Numbered from the stretch's first letter, positions 9,271 through 24,478 are shown. The stretch is 64,000 nt of DNA from Limnephilus marmoratus (GCA_917880885.1 OU862919.1:10806001-10870000), one strand, 5' to 3'. The notes: a model not told the origin generated them from the letters alone. A program made the numbers and translations.

Positions 9271-10449
9271 CTTTGGCTCTACGGCACCGAACCGACTCAA
9301 ATTTTGTATTATTAGTACAAATGACGTTCTGTACACGAATCGCTCAAAATATCTTCTAATAGAAGAATTTTAAATTTCTTCATACTAAATTTTGACCGTT
9401 AAATGGGCACTTCGTCAGAGTTGGGTTCGGTCATAACTTTGGCTCTACGGCTTCGAACCGACTCAAATTTTGGAATATTACTACAAATGACGTTCTGTAC
9501 ACGAATCGCTCAAAATATCTTCTAATAGAAGAATTTTAAATTTCTTTATACTAAATCTTTTCCGATTTATGGGCACTTCGTCAGAGTTGGGTTCGGTCAT
9601 AACTTTGGCTCTACGGCACCAAACCAACTCAAATTTTGGATTCTTACTACAAATGACGTTCTGTACCCGAATCACTCAAAATATATTCGAATAAAAGAAT
9701 TTTAAATTACTTCATACAAATAATTTTCCGTTTTACTGGCATTTCGACAGAGTTGCGTTCGGTCATAACTCTGGCCCTATTTCACCGAACCGACTGAAAT
9801 TATGGATTCTTACGACAAATGACGTTCTGTACCCGCATCGCTCAAAATATCTTCTAATAGAAGAATTTTAAATTTCTTCATACTAAATTTTTACCGTTTC
9901 ATGGGCACTTCGTCAGAGTTGGGTATGGTCATAACTTAGGCTCTACGGCACCGAACCGACTCAAATATTGGATTCTTCCTACAAATAACGTTCTGTACCC
10001 GAATCGTTCAAAATATCTTCTAATAGAAGAATTTTAAATTTCTTCACACTAAATTTTTACCGTTTCATGGGCACTTCGTCAGAGTTGGGTTCGGTCGTAA
10101 CTTTGGCTCTACGGCACTAAACCGACTCAAATATTGGATTCTTTCTACAAATGACGTTCTGTACACGAATCGTTCAAAATATTGTCGAATAGAAAAATTT
10201 TAAATTTCTTCATACAAATAATATTCCGTTTTACTGGAATTTCGACAGAGTTGGGTTCGGTCATAACTCTGGCCCTATGTCACTGAACCGACTCAAATAT
10301 TGGAATCTTCCCACAAATAACATTCTGTACCCGAATCGTTCAAAATATCTTCTAATAGAAGAATTTTAAATTTCTTCATACTAAATTTTCACCGTTTCAT
10401 GGGCACTTCGTCAGAGTTGGGTTCGGTCATAACTTTGGCTCTACGGCAC

Positions 10450-11400
10450 CGAACCGACTCAAATATTGGAGACTTCCTACAAAAAACGTTCTGTACCCGA
10501 ATCGTTCAAAATATCTTCTAATAGAAGAATTTTAAATATCTTCATACTAAATTTTCACCTTTTCACGGGCACTTCGTCAGAGTTGGGTTTGGTCATAACT
10601 TAGGCTATACGGCACCGAACCGACTCAAATTTTGATTATTACTACAAATTTAATGACGTTCTGTACACAAATCGCTCAAAATATCTTCTAATAAAAGAAT
10701 TTTAAATTTCTTCATACTAAATTTTTACCGTTTCATGGGCACTTCGTCAGAGTTGGGTTCGGTCATAACTTTGGCTCTACAGCTTCGAACCGACGCAAAT
10801 ATTGGATTCTTCCTACAAATGACGTTCTGTACACGAATCGATCAAAATATCTTCTAACAAAAGAATTATAAATTTCTTCATAGTAAATTTTTACCGTTTC
10901 ATGGGCACTTCGTCAGAGTTGGGTTCGGTCATAACTTTGGCTCTACGGCACCGAACCGACTCAAATTTTGGATTATTACTACAAATGACGTTCTGTACCC
11001 GAATCGTTCAAAATATCTTCTAATAGAAGACTTTTAAATTTCTTCATACTAAATTTTCACCGTTTCATGGACACTTTGTCAGAGTTGGGTTCGGTCAAAA
11101 CTTTGGCTCTACGGCACCGAACCGACTCAAATTTTGGATTATTACTACAAATGACGTTCTGTACACGAATCGCTCAAAATATCTTCTAATAGAAGAATTT
11201 TAAATTTCTTCATACAAATAATTTTCCGTTTTACTGGCATTTCGACAGAGTTGGGTTCGGTCATAACTCTGGCCCTATGTCACCGAACCGACTCAAATAT
11301 TGGAATCTTCCCACAAATAACATTCTGTACCCGAATCGTTCAAAATATCTTCTAATAGAAGACTTTTAAATTTCTTCATACTAAATTTTCACCGTTTCAT
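10450..11400. repeat. Copy of the 8.3-9.3 kb block
   Basis: Same order of variant monomers as 8.3-9.3 kb, offset 2,162 bp. It includes the 5-bp insertion tracer at 10,643, the ACGCAAATATTGG variant near 10,793 and the GGACACTTTGTCAG variant near 11,068. Small private differences occur, for example GGTCAAAAC near 11,094. Confidence 0.75.
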
Positions 11401-11690
11401 GGACACTTTGTCAGAGTTGGGTTCGGTCATAACTTTGGCTCTACGGCACCGAACCGACTCAAATTTTGGATAATTACTACAAATGACGTTCTGTACACGA
11501 ATCGCTCAAAATATCTTCTAATAGAAGAATTTTAAATTTCTTCATACAAATAATTTTCCGTTTTACTGGCATTTCGACAGAGTTGGGTTCGGTCATAACT
11601 CTGGCCCTATGTCACCGAACCGACTCAAATATTGGAATCTTCCCACAAATAACATTCTGTACCCGAATCGTTCAAAATATCTTCTAATAG
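11030..11690. repeat. Tandem dimer duplication (2 x 332 bp)
   Basis: The pair made of an ATGGACACTTTG monomer followed by a TACAAATAATTTTCCG monomer appears twice in a row, offset 332 bp (landmark at 11,068 and 11,400). This is the smallest multi-monomer amplification I could define in the array. Confidence 0.72.
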
Positions 11691-12339
11691 AAGAATTTTA
11701 AATTTCTTCATACTAAATTTTCACCGTTTCATGGGCACTTCGTCAGAGTTGGGTTCGGTCATAACTTTTGCTCTACGGCACCGAACCGACTCAAATTTTG
11801 GATTATTACTACAAATGACGTTCTGTACACGAATCGCTCAAAATATCTTCTAATAGAAGAATTTTAAATTTCTTCATACTAAATTTTCACCGTTAAATGG
11901 GCACTTCGTCAGAGTTGGGTTCGGTCATAACTTTGGCTCTACGGCTTCGAACCGACTCAAATTTTGGATTCTTACTACAAATGACGTTCTGTACACGAAT
12001 CGCTCAAAATATCTTCTAATAGAAGAATTTTAAATTTCTTCATACTAACTTTTTACCGTTTCATGGGCACTTCGTCAGAGTTGGGTTCGGTCATTACTTT
12101 GGCTCTACAGCTTCGAACCGACTCAAATATTGGATTCTTCCTACAAATGACGTTCTGTACACGAATCGATCAAAATATCTTCTAACAGAAGAACTTTAAA
12201 TTTCTTCATAGTAAATTTTCACCGTTTCATGGGCACTTCGTCAGAGTTGGGTTCGGTCATAACTTTGGCTCTGCGGCACCGAACCGACTCAAATTTTGGA
12301 TTATTACTACAAATGACGTTCTGTACCCGAATCGTTCAA

Positions 12340-14188
12340 AATATCTTCTAATAGAAGAATTTTAAATTTCTTCATACTAAATTTTCACCGTTAAATGGGC
12401 ACTTCGTCAGAGTTGGGTTCGGTCATAACTTTGGCTCTACGGCTTCGAACCGACTCAAATTTTGGATTCTTACTACAAATGACGTTCTGTACACGAATCG
12501 CTAAAAATATCTTCTAATAGAAGAATTTTAAATTTCTTCATACAAATAATTTTCCGTTTTACTGGCATTTCTACAGAGTTGGGTTTGGTCATAACTCTGG
12601 CCCTATGTCACCGAACCGACTCAAATATTGGATTCTTCCCACAAAAAACATTCTGTACCCGAATCGTTCAAAATATCTTCTAATAGAAGAATTTTAAATT
12701 TCTTCATACAAATAATTTTCCGTTTTACTGGCATTTCGACAGAGTTGGGTTCGGTCATTACTCTGGCCCTATGTCACCGAACCGACTCAAATATTGGATT
12801 CTTCCCACAAATAACATTCTGTACCCGAATCGTTCAAAATATCTTCTAATAGAAGAATTTTAAATTTCTTCATACTAAATTTTCACCGTTTCATGGGCAC
12901 TTCGTCAGAGTTGGGTTCGGTCATAACTTTGGCTCTACGGCACCGAACCGACTCAAATTTTGGATTATTACTACAAATGACGTTTTGTACACGAATCGCT
13001 CGAAATATCTTCTAATAGAAGAATTTTAAATTTCTTCATACTAAATTTTCACCGTTAAATGGGCACTTCGTCAGAGTTGGGTTCGGTCATAACTTTGGCT
13101 CTACGCACCGAACCGACTCAAATTTTGGATTATTACTACAAATGACGTTCTGTACCCGAATCGTTCAAAATATCTTCTAATTGAAAAATTTTACATTTCT
13201 TCATACAAATAATTTTCCGTTTTACTGGAATTTCGACAGAGTTGGGTTCGGTCATAACTCTGGCCCTATGTCACCGAACCGACTCAAATATTGGATTCTT
13301 CCTACAAATGACGTTCTGTACACGAATCGATCAAAATATCTTCTAACAGAAGAATTTTAAATTGCTTTATACTAAATCTTTTCCGTTTCATGGGCACTTC
13401 GTCAGAGTTGGGTTCGGTCGTAACTTTGGCTCTACGACACCGAACCGACTCAAATATTGGATTCTTTCTACAAATGACGTTCTGTACACGAATCGTTCAA
13501 AATATCTTCTAACAGAAGAATTTTAAATTTCTTCATAGTAAATTTTCACCGTTTCATGGGCACTTCGTCAGAGTTGGGTTCGGTCATAACTTTGGCTCTA
13601 CAGCTTCGAACCGACTCAAATATTGGATTCTTCCTACAAATGACGTTCTGTACCCGAATTGTTCAAAATATCTTCTAATAGAAGAATTTTAAATATCTTA
13701 ATACTAAATTTTCACCGTTTCACGGGCACTTCGTCAGAGTTGGGTTTGGTCATAACTTAGGCTCTACGGCACCGAAACGACTCAAATTTTGATTATTACT
13801 ACAAATGACGTTCTGTACACAAATCGCTCAAAATATCTTCTAATAGAAGAATTTTAAATTTCTTCATAATAAATTTTTACCGTTTCATGGGCACTTCGTC
13901 AGAGTTGGGTTCGGTCATAACTTTGGCTCTACAGCTTCGAACCGACTCAAATATTGGATTCTTCCTACAAATGACGTTCTGTACACGAAACGTTCAAAAT
14001 ATCTTCTAACAGAAGAATTTTAAATTTCTTCATAGTAAATTTTCACCGTTTCATGGGCACTTCGTCAGAGTTGGGTTCGGTCATAACTTTGGCTCTACGG
14101 CACCGAACCGACTCAAATTCTGGATTATTACTACAAATGGCGTTCTGTACCCGAATCGTTCAAAATATCTTCTAATAGAAGACTTTTA
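12340..14188. repeat. Satellite block repeated at 22,630-24,478 and partly at 20.1-21.5 kb
   Basis: About 11 monomers recur 10,290 bp downstream (62 monomers - 2 bp), with the tracer TTGAAAAATTTTACATTTC at 13,181 and 23,471. A third, partial copy carries the same tracer at 21,149. The third copy has one more TACAAATAATTTTCCG monomer than the first, so copy number of that subunit varies between blocks. Confidence 0.78.
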
Positions 14189-14890
14189 AATTTCTTCATA
14201 CAAAATTTTCACCGTTTCATGGGCACTTTGTCAGAGTTGGGTTCGGTCATAACTTTGGCTCTACGGCACCGAACCGACTCAAATTTTAGATTTTTTCTAC
14301 AAATGACGTTCTGTACACGAATCGCTCAAAATATCTTCTAATAGAAGAATTTTAAATTTCTTCATACAAATAATTTTCCGTTTTACTGGCATTTCGACAG
14401 AGTTGGGTTCGGTCATAACTCTGGCCCTATGTCACCGAACCGACACAAATATTGGATTCTTCCCACAAATAACATTCTGTACCCGAATCGTTCAAAATAT
14501 CTTCTAATAGAAGAATTTTAAATTTCTTCATACTAAATTTTCAACGTTTCATGGGCACTTCGTCAGAGTTGGGTTCGGTCATAACTTAGGCTCTACGGCA
14601 CCGAACCGACTCAAATTTTGGATTATTACTACAAATGACGTTCTGTACACGAATCGCTCAAAATATCTTCTAATAGAAGAATTTTAAATATCTTCATACT
14701 AAATTTTCACCGTTAAATGGGCACTTCGTCAGAGTTGGGTTCGGTCATAACTTTGGCTCTACGGCTTCGAACCGACTCAAATTTTGGATTCTTACTACAA
14801 ATGACGTTCTGTACACGAATCGCTAAAAATATCTTCTAATAGAAGAATTTTAAATTTCTTCATACAAATAATTTTCCGTTTTACTGGCAT

Positions 14891-16550
14891 TTCGACAGAG
14901 TTGGGTTCGGTCATAACTCTGGCCCTATGTCACCGAACCGACTCAAATATTGGATTCTTCCCACAAATAACATTCTGTACCCGAATCGTTCAAAATATCT
15001 TCTAATAGAAGAATTTTAAATTTCTTCATAGTAAATTTTCACCGTTTCATGGGCACTTCGTCAGAGTTGGGTTCGGTCATAACTTTGGCTCTACGGCACC
15101 GAACCGACTCAAATTTTGGATTATTACTACAAATGACGTTCTGTACCCGAATCGTTCAAAATATCTTCTAATAGAAGACTTTTAAATTTCTACATACTAA
15201 ATTTTTACCGTTTCATGGGCACTTTGTCAGAGTTGGGTTCGGTCATAACTTTGGCTCTACGGCACCGAACCGACTCAAATTTTGGATTATTACTACAAAT
15301 GACGTTTTGTACACGAATCGCTCAAAATATCTTCTAATAGAAGAATTTTAAATTTCTTCATACAAATAATTTTCCGTTTTACTGGCATTTCGACAGAGTT
15401 GGGTTCGGTCATAACTCTGGCCCTATGTCACCGAACCGACTCAAATATTGGATTCTTCCCACAAATAAAATTCGGTACCCGAATCGTTCAAAATATCTTC
15501 TAATAGAAGAATTTTAAATTTCTTCATACTAAATTTTCACCGTTTCATGGGCACTTCGTCAGAATTGGGTTCGGTCATAATTTTGGCTCTACGGCACTGA
15601 ATCGACTCAAATTTTGGATTATTACTACAAATGACGTTCTGTACACGAATCGCTCAAAATATCTTCTAATAGAAGAATTTTAAATTTCTTCATACTAAAT
15701 CTTTTCCGATTTATGGGCACTTCGACAGAGTTGGGTTCGGTCATAACTCTGGCCCTATGTCACCGAACCGACTCAAATATTGGATTCTTCCCACAAATAA
15801 CATTCTGTACCCGAATCGTTCAAAATATCTTCTAATAGAAGAATTTTAAATTTCTTCATAGTAAATTTTCACCGTTTCATGGGCACTTCGTCAGAGTTGG
15901 GTTCGGTCATAACTTTGGCTCTACGGCACCGAACCGACTCAAATTTTGGATTATTACTACAAATGACGTTCTGTACCCGAATCGTTCAAAATATCTTCTA
16001 ATAGAAGACTTTTAAATTTCTACATACTAAATTTTTACCGTTTCATGGGCACTTTGTCAGAGTTGGGTTCGGTCATAACTTTGGCTCTACGGCACCGAAC
16101 CGACTCAAATTTTGGATTATTACTACAAATGACGTTTTGTACACGAATCGCTCAAAATATCTTCTAATAGAAGAATTTTAAATTTCTTCATACAAATAAT
16201 TTTCCGTTTTACTGGCATTTCGACAGAGTTGGGTTCGGTCATAACTCTGGCCCTATGTCACCGAACCGACTCAAATATTGGATTCTTCCCACAAATAAAA
16301 TTCGGTACCCGAATCGTTCAAAATATCTTCTAATAGAAGAATTTTAAATTTCTTCATACTAAATTTTCACCGTTTCATGGGCACTTCGTCAGAATTGGGT
16401 TCGGTCATAATTTTGGCTCTACGGCACTGAACCGACTCAAATTTTGGATTATTACTACAAATGACGTTCTGTACACGAATCGCTCAAAATATCTTCTAAT
16501 AGAAGAATTTTAAATTTCTTCATACTAAATCTTTTCCGATTTATGGGCAC
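14891..16550. repeat. Tandem duplication of an 830-bp (5-monomer) unit
   Basis: Copy 1 covers about 14,891-15,720 and copy 2 about 15,721-16,550. The rare AAATAAAATTCGGTACCC variant falls at 15,461 and 16,291, exactly 830 bp apart. The next roughly 140 bp (to about 16,690) resemble the start of a third copy, as expected where a tandem duplication ends. Confidence 0.87.
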
Positions 16551-18339
16551 TTCGACAGAGTTGGGTTCGGTCATAACTCTGGCCCTATGTCACCGAACCG
16601 ACTCAAATATTGGATTCTTCCCACAAATAACATTCTGTACCCGAATCGTTCAAAATATCTTCTAATAGAAGAATTTTAAATTTCTTCATACTAAATTTTT
16701 ACCGTTTCATGGGCACTTCGTCAGAGTTGGATTCGGTCATAACTTTGGCTCTACAGCTTCGAACCGACTCAAATATTGGATTCTTCCTACAAATGACGTT
16801 CTGTACCCGAATCGTTCAAAATATCTTCTAATAGAAGAATTTTATATTTCTTCACACTAAATTTTTACCGTTTCATGGGCACTTCGTCAGAGTTGGGTTC
16901 GGTCGTAACTTTGGCTCTACGGCACTAAACCGACTCAAATATTGGATTCTTTCTACAAATGACGTTCTGTACACGAATCGTTTAAAATATTGTCGAATAG
17001 AAAAATTTTAAATTTCTTCATACAAATAATATTCCGTTTTACTGGAATTTCGACAGAGTTGGGTTCGGTCATAACTTTGGCTCTAAGGCACCGAACCGAC
17101 TCAAATATTGGAGACTTCCTACAAAAAACGTTCTGTACCCGAATCGTTCAAAATATCTTCTAATAGAAGAATTTTAAATATCTTCATACTAAATTTTCAC
17201 CGTTTCACGGGCACTTCGTCTGAGTTGGGTTTGGTCATAACTTAGGCTATACGGCACCGAACCGACTCAAATTTTGATTATTACTACAAATTTAATGACG
17301 TTCTGTACACAAATCGCTCAACATATCTTCTAATAAAAGAATTTTAAATTTCTTCATACTAAATTTTTACCGTTTCATGGGCACTTCGTCAGAGTTGGGT
17401 TCGGTCATAACTTTGGCTCTACAGCTTCGAACCGACGCAAATATTGGATTCTTCCTACAAATGACGTTCTGTACACGAATCGATCAAAATATCTTCTAAC
17501 AAAAGAATTATAAATTTCTTCATAGTAAATTTTTACCGTTTCATGGGCACTTCGTCAGAGTTGGGTTCGGTCATAACTTTGGCTCTACGGCACCGAACCG
17601 ACTCAAATGTTGGATTATTACTACAAATGACGTTTTGTACCCGAATCGTTCAAAATATCTTCTAATAGAAGACTTTTAAATTTCTTCATACTAAATTTTC
17701 ACCGTTTCATGGACACTTTGTCAGAGTTGGGTTCTGTCATAACTTTGGCTCTACGGCACCGAACCGACTCAAATTTTGGATTATTACTACAAATGACGTT
17801 CTGTACACGAATCGCTCAAAATATCTTCTAATAGAAGAATTTTAAATTTCTTCATACAAATAATTTTCCGTTTTACTGGCATTTCGACAGAGTTGGGTTC
17901 GGTCATAACTCTAGCCCTATGTCACCGAACCGACTCAAATATTGGATTCTTCCCACAAATAACATTCTGTACCCGAATCGTTCAAAATATCTTCTAATAG
18001 AAGAATTTTAAATTTCTTCATACTAAATTTTCACCGTTTCATGGGCACTTCGTCAGAGTTGGGTTCGGTCATAACTTTGGCTCTACGGCACCGAACCGAC
18101 TCAAATTTTGGATTATTACTACAAATGACGTTCTATACACGAATCGCTCAAAATATCTTCTAATAGAAGAATTTTAAATTTCTTCATACTAAATTTTCAC
18201 CGTTAAATGGGCACTTCGTCAGAGTTGGGTTCGGTTATAACTTTGGCTCTACTGCTTCGAACCGACTCAAATTTTGGATTCTTACTACAAATGACGTTCT
18301 GTACACGAATCGCTAAAAATATCTTCTAATAGAAGAATT

Positions 18340-20840
18340 TTAAATTTCTTCATACAAATAATTTTCCGTTTTACTGGCATTTCTACAGAGTTGGGTTTGG
18401 TCATAACTCTGGCCCTATGTCACCGAACCGACTCAAATATTGGATTCTTACCACAAAAAACATTCTGTACCCGAATCGTTCAAAATATCTTCTAATAGAA
18501 GAATTTTAAATTTCTTCATACAAATAATTTTCCGTTTTACTGGCATTTCGACAGAGTTGGGTTCGGTCATAACTCTGGCCCTATGTCACCGAACCGACTC
18601 AAATATTGGATTCTTCCCACAAATAACATTCTGTACCCGAATCGTTCAAAATATCTTCTAATAGAAGAATTTTAAATTTCTTCATACAAATAATTTTCCG
18701 TTTTACTGGCATTTCGACAGAGTTGGGTTCGGTCATAACTCTGGCCCTATGTCACCGAACCGACTCAAATATTGGATTCTTCCCACAAATAACATTCTGT
18801 ACCCGAATCGTTCAAAATATCTTCTAATAGAAGAATTTTAAATTTCTTCATACTAAATTTTCACCGTTTCATGGGCACTTCGTCAGAGTTGGGTTCGGTC
18901 ATAACTTAGGCTCTACGGCACCGAACCGACTCAAATTTTGATTATTACTACAAATGACGTTCTGTACACAAATCGCTCAAAATATCTTCTAATAGAAGAA
19001 TTTTAAATTTCTTCATAATAAATTTTTACCGTTTCATGGGCACTTCGTCAGAGTAGGGTTCGGTCATAACTTTGGCTCTACAGTTTCGAACCGACTCAAA
19101 TATTGGATTCTTCCTACAAATGACGTTCTGTACACGAAACGTTTAAAATATCTTCTAACAGAAGAATTTTAAATTTCTTCATAGTAAATTTTCACCGTTT
19201 CATGGGCACTTCGTCAGAGTTGGGTTCGGTCATAACTTTGGCTCTACGGCACCGAACCGACTCAAATTCTGGATTATTACTACAAATGACGTTCTGTACA
19301 CGAATCGCTAAAAATATCTTCTAATAGAAGAATTTTAAATTTCTTCATACAAATAATTTTCCGTTTTACTGGCATTTCTACAGAGTTGGGTTTGGTCATA
19401 ACTCTGGCCCTATGTCACCGAACCGACTCAAATATTAAATTCTTCCCACAAAAAACATTCTGTACCCGAATCGTTCAAAATATCTTCTAATAGAAGAATT
19501 TTAAATTTCTTTATACAAATAATTTTCCGTTTTACTGGCATTTCGACAGAGTTGGGTTCGGTCATAACTCTGGCACTATGTCACCGAACCGACTCAAATA
19601 TTGGATTCTTCCCACAAATAACATTCTGTACCCGAATCGTTCAAAATATCTTCTAATAGAAGAATTTTAAATTTCTTCATACAAATAATTTTCCGTTTTA
19701 CTGGCATTTCGACAGAGTTGGGTTCGGTCATAACTCTGGCCCTATGTCACCGAACCGACTCAAATATTGGATTCTTCCCACAAATAACATTCTGTACCCG
19801 AATCGTTCAAAATATCTTCTAATAGAAGAATTTTAAATTTCTTCATACTAAATTTTCACCGTTTCATGGGCACTTCGTCAGAGTTGGGTTCGGTCATAAC
19901 TTTGGCTCTACGGCACCGAACCGACTCAAATTTTGGATTATTACTACAAATGACGTTTTGTACACGAATCGCTCAAAATATCTTCTAATAGAAGAATTTT
20001 AAATTTCTTCATACTAAATTTTCACCGTTAAATGGGCACTTCGTCAGAGTTGGGTTCGGTCATAACTTTGGCTCTACGCACCGAACCGACTCAAATTTTG
20101 GATTATTACTACAAATGACGTTCTGTACCCGAATCGTTCAAAATATCTTCTAATAGAAGAATTTTAAATTTCTTCATACTAAATTTTCACCGTTAAATGG
20201 GCACTTCGTCAGAGTTGGGTTCGGTTATAACTTTGGCTCTACTGCTTCGAACCGACTCAAATTTTGGATTCTTACTACAAATTACGTTCTGTACACGAAT
20301 CGCTAAAAATATCTTCTAATAGAAGAATTTTAAATTTCTTCATACAAATAATTTTCCGTTTTACTGGCATTTCTACAGAGTTGGGTTTGGTCATAACTCT
20401 GGCCCTATGTCACCGAACCGACTCAAATATTGGATTCTTCCCACAAAAAACATTCTGTACCCGAATCGTTCAAAATATCTTCTAATAGAAGAATTTTAAA
20501 TTTCTTCATACAAATAATTTTCCGTTTTACTGGCATTTCGACAGAGTTGGGTTCGGTCATAACTCTGGCCCTATGTCACCGAACCGACTCAAATATTGGA
20601 TTCTTCCCACAAATAACATTCTGTACCCGAATCGTTCAAAATATCTTCTAATAGAAGAATTTTAAATTTCTTCATACAAATAATTTTCCGTTTTACTGGC
20701 ATTTCGACAGAGTTGGGTTCGGTCATAACTCTGGCCCTATGTCACCGAACCGACTCAAATATTGGATTCTTCCCACAAATAACATTCTGTACCCGAATCG
20801 TTCAAAATATCTTCTAATAGAAGAATTTTAAATTTCTTCA
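18340..20840. repeat. Repeated runs of the TACAAATAATTTTCCG monomer type
   Basis: Clusters of consecutive same-type monomers occur at about 18.35-18.85 kb and 20.34-20.84 kb, three in a row in each. They start with a CTACAGAGTTGGGTTTGG unit, followed by two CGACAGAG units. A related pair with the AATATTAAATTC variant sits at 19,431 and again at 22,084 (offset 2,653, 16 monomers - 3 bp). This looks like local expansion and contraction of one subtype by unequal exchange. Confidence 0.7.
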
Positions 20841-22629
20841 TACTAAATTTTCACCGTTTCATGGGCACTTCGTCAGAGTTGGGTTCGGTCATAACTTTGG
20901 CTCTACGGCACCGAACCGACTCAAATTTTGGATTATTACTACAAATGACGTTTTGTACACGAATCGCTCAAAATATCTTCTAATAGAAGAATTTTAAATT
21001 TCTTCATACTAAATTTTCACCGTTAAATGGGCACTTCGTCAGAGTTGGGTTCGGTCATAACTTTGGCTCTACGCACCGAACCGACTCAAATTTTGGATTA
21101 TTACTACAAATGACGTTCTGTACCCGAATCGTTCAAAATATCTTCTAATTGAAAAATTTTACATTTCTTCATACAAATAATTTTCCGTTTTACTGGAATT
21201 TCGACAGAGTTGGGTTCGGTCATAACTCTGGTCCTATGACACCGAACCGACTCAAATATTGGATTCTTCCTACAAATGACGTTCTGTACACGAATCGATC
21301 AAAATATCTTCTAACAGAAGAATTTTAAATTGCTTTATACTAAATCTTTTCCGTTTCATGGGCACTTCGTCAGAGTTGGGTTCGGTCGTAACTTTGGCTC
21401 TACGACACCGAACCGACTCAAATATTGGATTCTTTCTACAAATGACGTTCTGTACACGAATCGTTCAAAATATCTTCTAATAGAAGAATTTTAAATATCT
21501 TAATACTAAATTTTCACCGTTTCACGGGCACTTCGTCAGAGTTGGGTTTGGTCATAACTTAGGCTCTACGGCACCGAACCGACTCAAATTTTGATTATTA
21601 CTACAAATGACGTTCTGTACACAAATCGCTCAAAATATCTTCTAATAGAAGAATTTTAAATTTCTTCATAATAAATTTTTACCGTTTCATGGGCACTTCG
21701 TCAGAGTTGGGTTCGGTCATAACTTTGGCTCTACAGCTTCGAACCGACTCAAATATTGGATTCTTCCTACAAATGACATTCTGTACACGAAACGTTTAAA
21801 ATATCTTCTAACAGAAGAATTTTAAATTTCTTCATAGTAAATTTTCACCGTTTCATGGGCACTTCGTCAGAGTTGGGTTCGGTCATAACTTTGGCTCTAC
21901 GGCACCGAACCGACTCAAATTCTGGATTATTACTACAAATGACGTTCTGTACACGAATCGCTAAAAATATCTTCTAATAGAAGAATTTTAAATTTCTTCA
22001 TACAAATAATTTTCCGTTTTACTGGCATTTCTACAGAGTTGGGTTTGGTCATAACTCTGGCCCTATGTCACCGAACCGACTCAAATATTAAATTCTTCCC
22101 ACAAAAAACATTCTGTACCCGAATCGTTCAAAATATCTTCTAATAGAAGAATTTTAAATTTCTTTATACAAATAATTTTCCGTTTTACTGGCATTTCGAC
22201 AGAGTTAGGTTCGGTCATAACTCTGGCACTATGTCACCGAACCGACTCAAATATTGGATTCTTCCCACAAATAACATTCTGTACCCGAATCGTTCAAAAT
22301 ATCTTCTAATAGAAGAATTTTAAATTTCTTCATACAAATAATTTTCCGTTTTACTGGCATTTCGACAGAGTTGGGTTCGGTCATAACTCTGGCCCTATGT
22401 CACCGAACCGACTCAAATATTGGATTCTTCCTACAAATAACATTCTGTACCCGAATCGTTCAAAATATCTTCTAAAAGAAGAATTTTAAATTTCTTCATA
22501 TTAAATTTTCAACGTTTCATGGGCACTTCTTCAGAGTTGGGTTCGGTCATAACTTAGGCTCTACGGCACCGAACCGACTCAAATTTTGGATTATTACTAC
22601 AAATGACGTTCTGTACACGAATCGCTCAA

Positions 22630-24478
22630 AATATCTTCTAATAGAAGAATTTTAAATATCTTCATACTAAATTTTCACCGTTAAATGGGCACTTCGTCAG
22701 AGTTGGGTTCGGTCATAACTTTGGCTCTACGGCTTCGAACCGACTCAAATTTTGGATTCTTACTACAAATGACGTTCTGTACACGAATCGCTAAAAATAT
22801 CTTCTAATAGAAGAATTTTAAATTTCTTCATACAAATAATTTTCCGTTTTACTGGCATTTCTACAGAGTTGGCTTTGGTCATAACTCTGGCCCTATGTCA
22901 CCGAACCGACTCAAATATTGGATTCTTCCCACAAAAAACATTCTGTACCCGAATCGTTCAAAATATCTTCTAATAGAAGAATTTTAAATTTCTTCATACA
23001 AATAATTTTCCGTTTTACTGGCATTTCGACAGAGTTGGGTTCGGTCATAACTCTGGCCCTATGTCACCGAACCGACTCAAATATTGGATTCTTCCCACAA
23101 ATAACATTCTGTACCCGAATCGTTCAAAATATCTTCTAATAGAAGAATTTTAAATTTCTTCATACTAAATTTTCACCGTTTCATGGGCACTTCGTCAGAG
23201 TTGGGTTCGGTCATAACTTTGGCTCTACGGCACCGAACCGACTCAAATTTTGGATTATTACTACAAATGACGTTTTGTACACGAATCGCTCAAAATATCT
23301 TCTAATAGAAGAATTTTAAATTTCTTCATACTAAATTTTCACCGTTAAATGGGCACTTCGTCAGAGTTGGGTTCGGTCATAACTTTGGCTCTACGCACCG
23401 AACCGACTCAAATTTTGGATTATTACTACAAATGACGTTCTGTACCCGAATCGTTCAAAATATCTTCTAATTGAAAAATTTTACATTTCTTCATACAAAT
23501 AATTTTCCGTTTTACTGGAATTTCGACAGAGTTGGGTTCGGTCATAACTCTGGCCCTATGTCACCGAACCGATTCAAATATTGGATTCTTCCTACAAATG
23601 ACGTTCTGTACACGAATCGATCAAAATATCTTCTAACAGAAGATTTTTAAATTGCTTTATACTAAATCTTTTCCGTTTCATGGGCACTTCGTCAGAGTTG
23701 GGTTCGGTCGTAACTTTGGCTCTACGACACCGAACCGACTCAAATATTGGATTCTTTCTACAAATGACGTTCTGTACACGAATCGTTCAAAATATCTTCT
23801 AACAGAAGAATTTTAAATTTCTTCATAGTAAATTTTCACCGTTTCATGGGCACTTCGTCAGAGTTGGGTTCGGTCATAACTTTGGCTCTACAGCTTCGAA
23901 CCGACTCAAATATTGGATTCTTCCTACAAATGACGTTCTGTACCCGAATCGTTCAAAATATCTTCTAATAGAAGAATTTTAAATATCTTAATACTAAATT
24001 TTCACCGTTTCACGGGCACTTCGTCAGAGTTGGGTTTGGTCATAACTTAGGCTCTACGGCACCGAACCGACTCAAATTTTGATTATTACTACAAATGACG
24101 TTCTGTACACAAATCGCTCAAAATATCTTCTAATAGAAGAATTTTAAATTTCTTCATAATAAATTTTTACCGTTTCATGGGCACTTCGTCAGAGTTGGGT
24201 TCGGTCATAACTTTGGCTCTACAGCTTCGAACCGACTCAAATATTGGATTCTTCCTACAAATGACGTTCTGTACACGAAACGTTCAAAATATCTTCTAAC
24301 AGAAGAATTTTAAATTTCTTCATAGTAAATTTTCACCGTTTCATGGGCACTTCGTCAGAGTTGGGTTCGGTCATAACTTTGGCTCTACGGCACCGAACCG
24401 ACTCAAATTCTGGATTATTACTACAAATGACGTTCTGTACCCGAATCGTTCAAAATATCTTCTAATAGAAGACTTTTA
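22630..24478. repeat. Second copy of the 12.3-14.2 kb block
   Basis: Collinear with 12,340-14,188 at an offset of 10,290 bp. The left junction is placed where copy 1 reads GTACCCGAATCGTTC and this copy reads GTACACGAATCGCTC. The right junction is at about 24,480, where CATAG and CATAC forms differ. Confidence 0.76.

Noticed and set aside
12628..12849. Open frames of 60-95 codons scattered across the array (for example 4,333-4,527, 9,481-9,675, 12,628-12,849, 18,440-18,661, 22,918-23,139, 62,023-62,310)
   Set aside because: They are read-through of satellite monomers. The period of 166 is not a multiple of three, so each monomer shifts the frame and the same peptides recur only where block duplications repeat the DNA. 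There is no start context, domain or codon signature.
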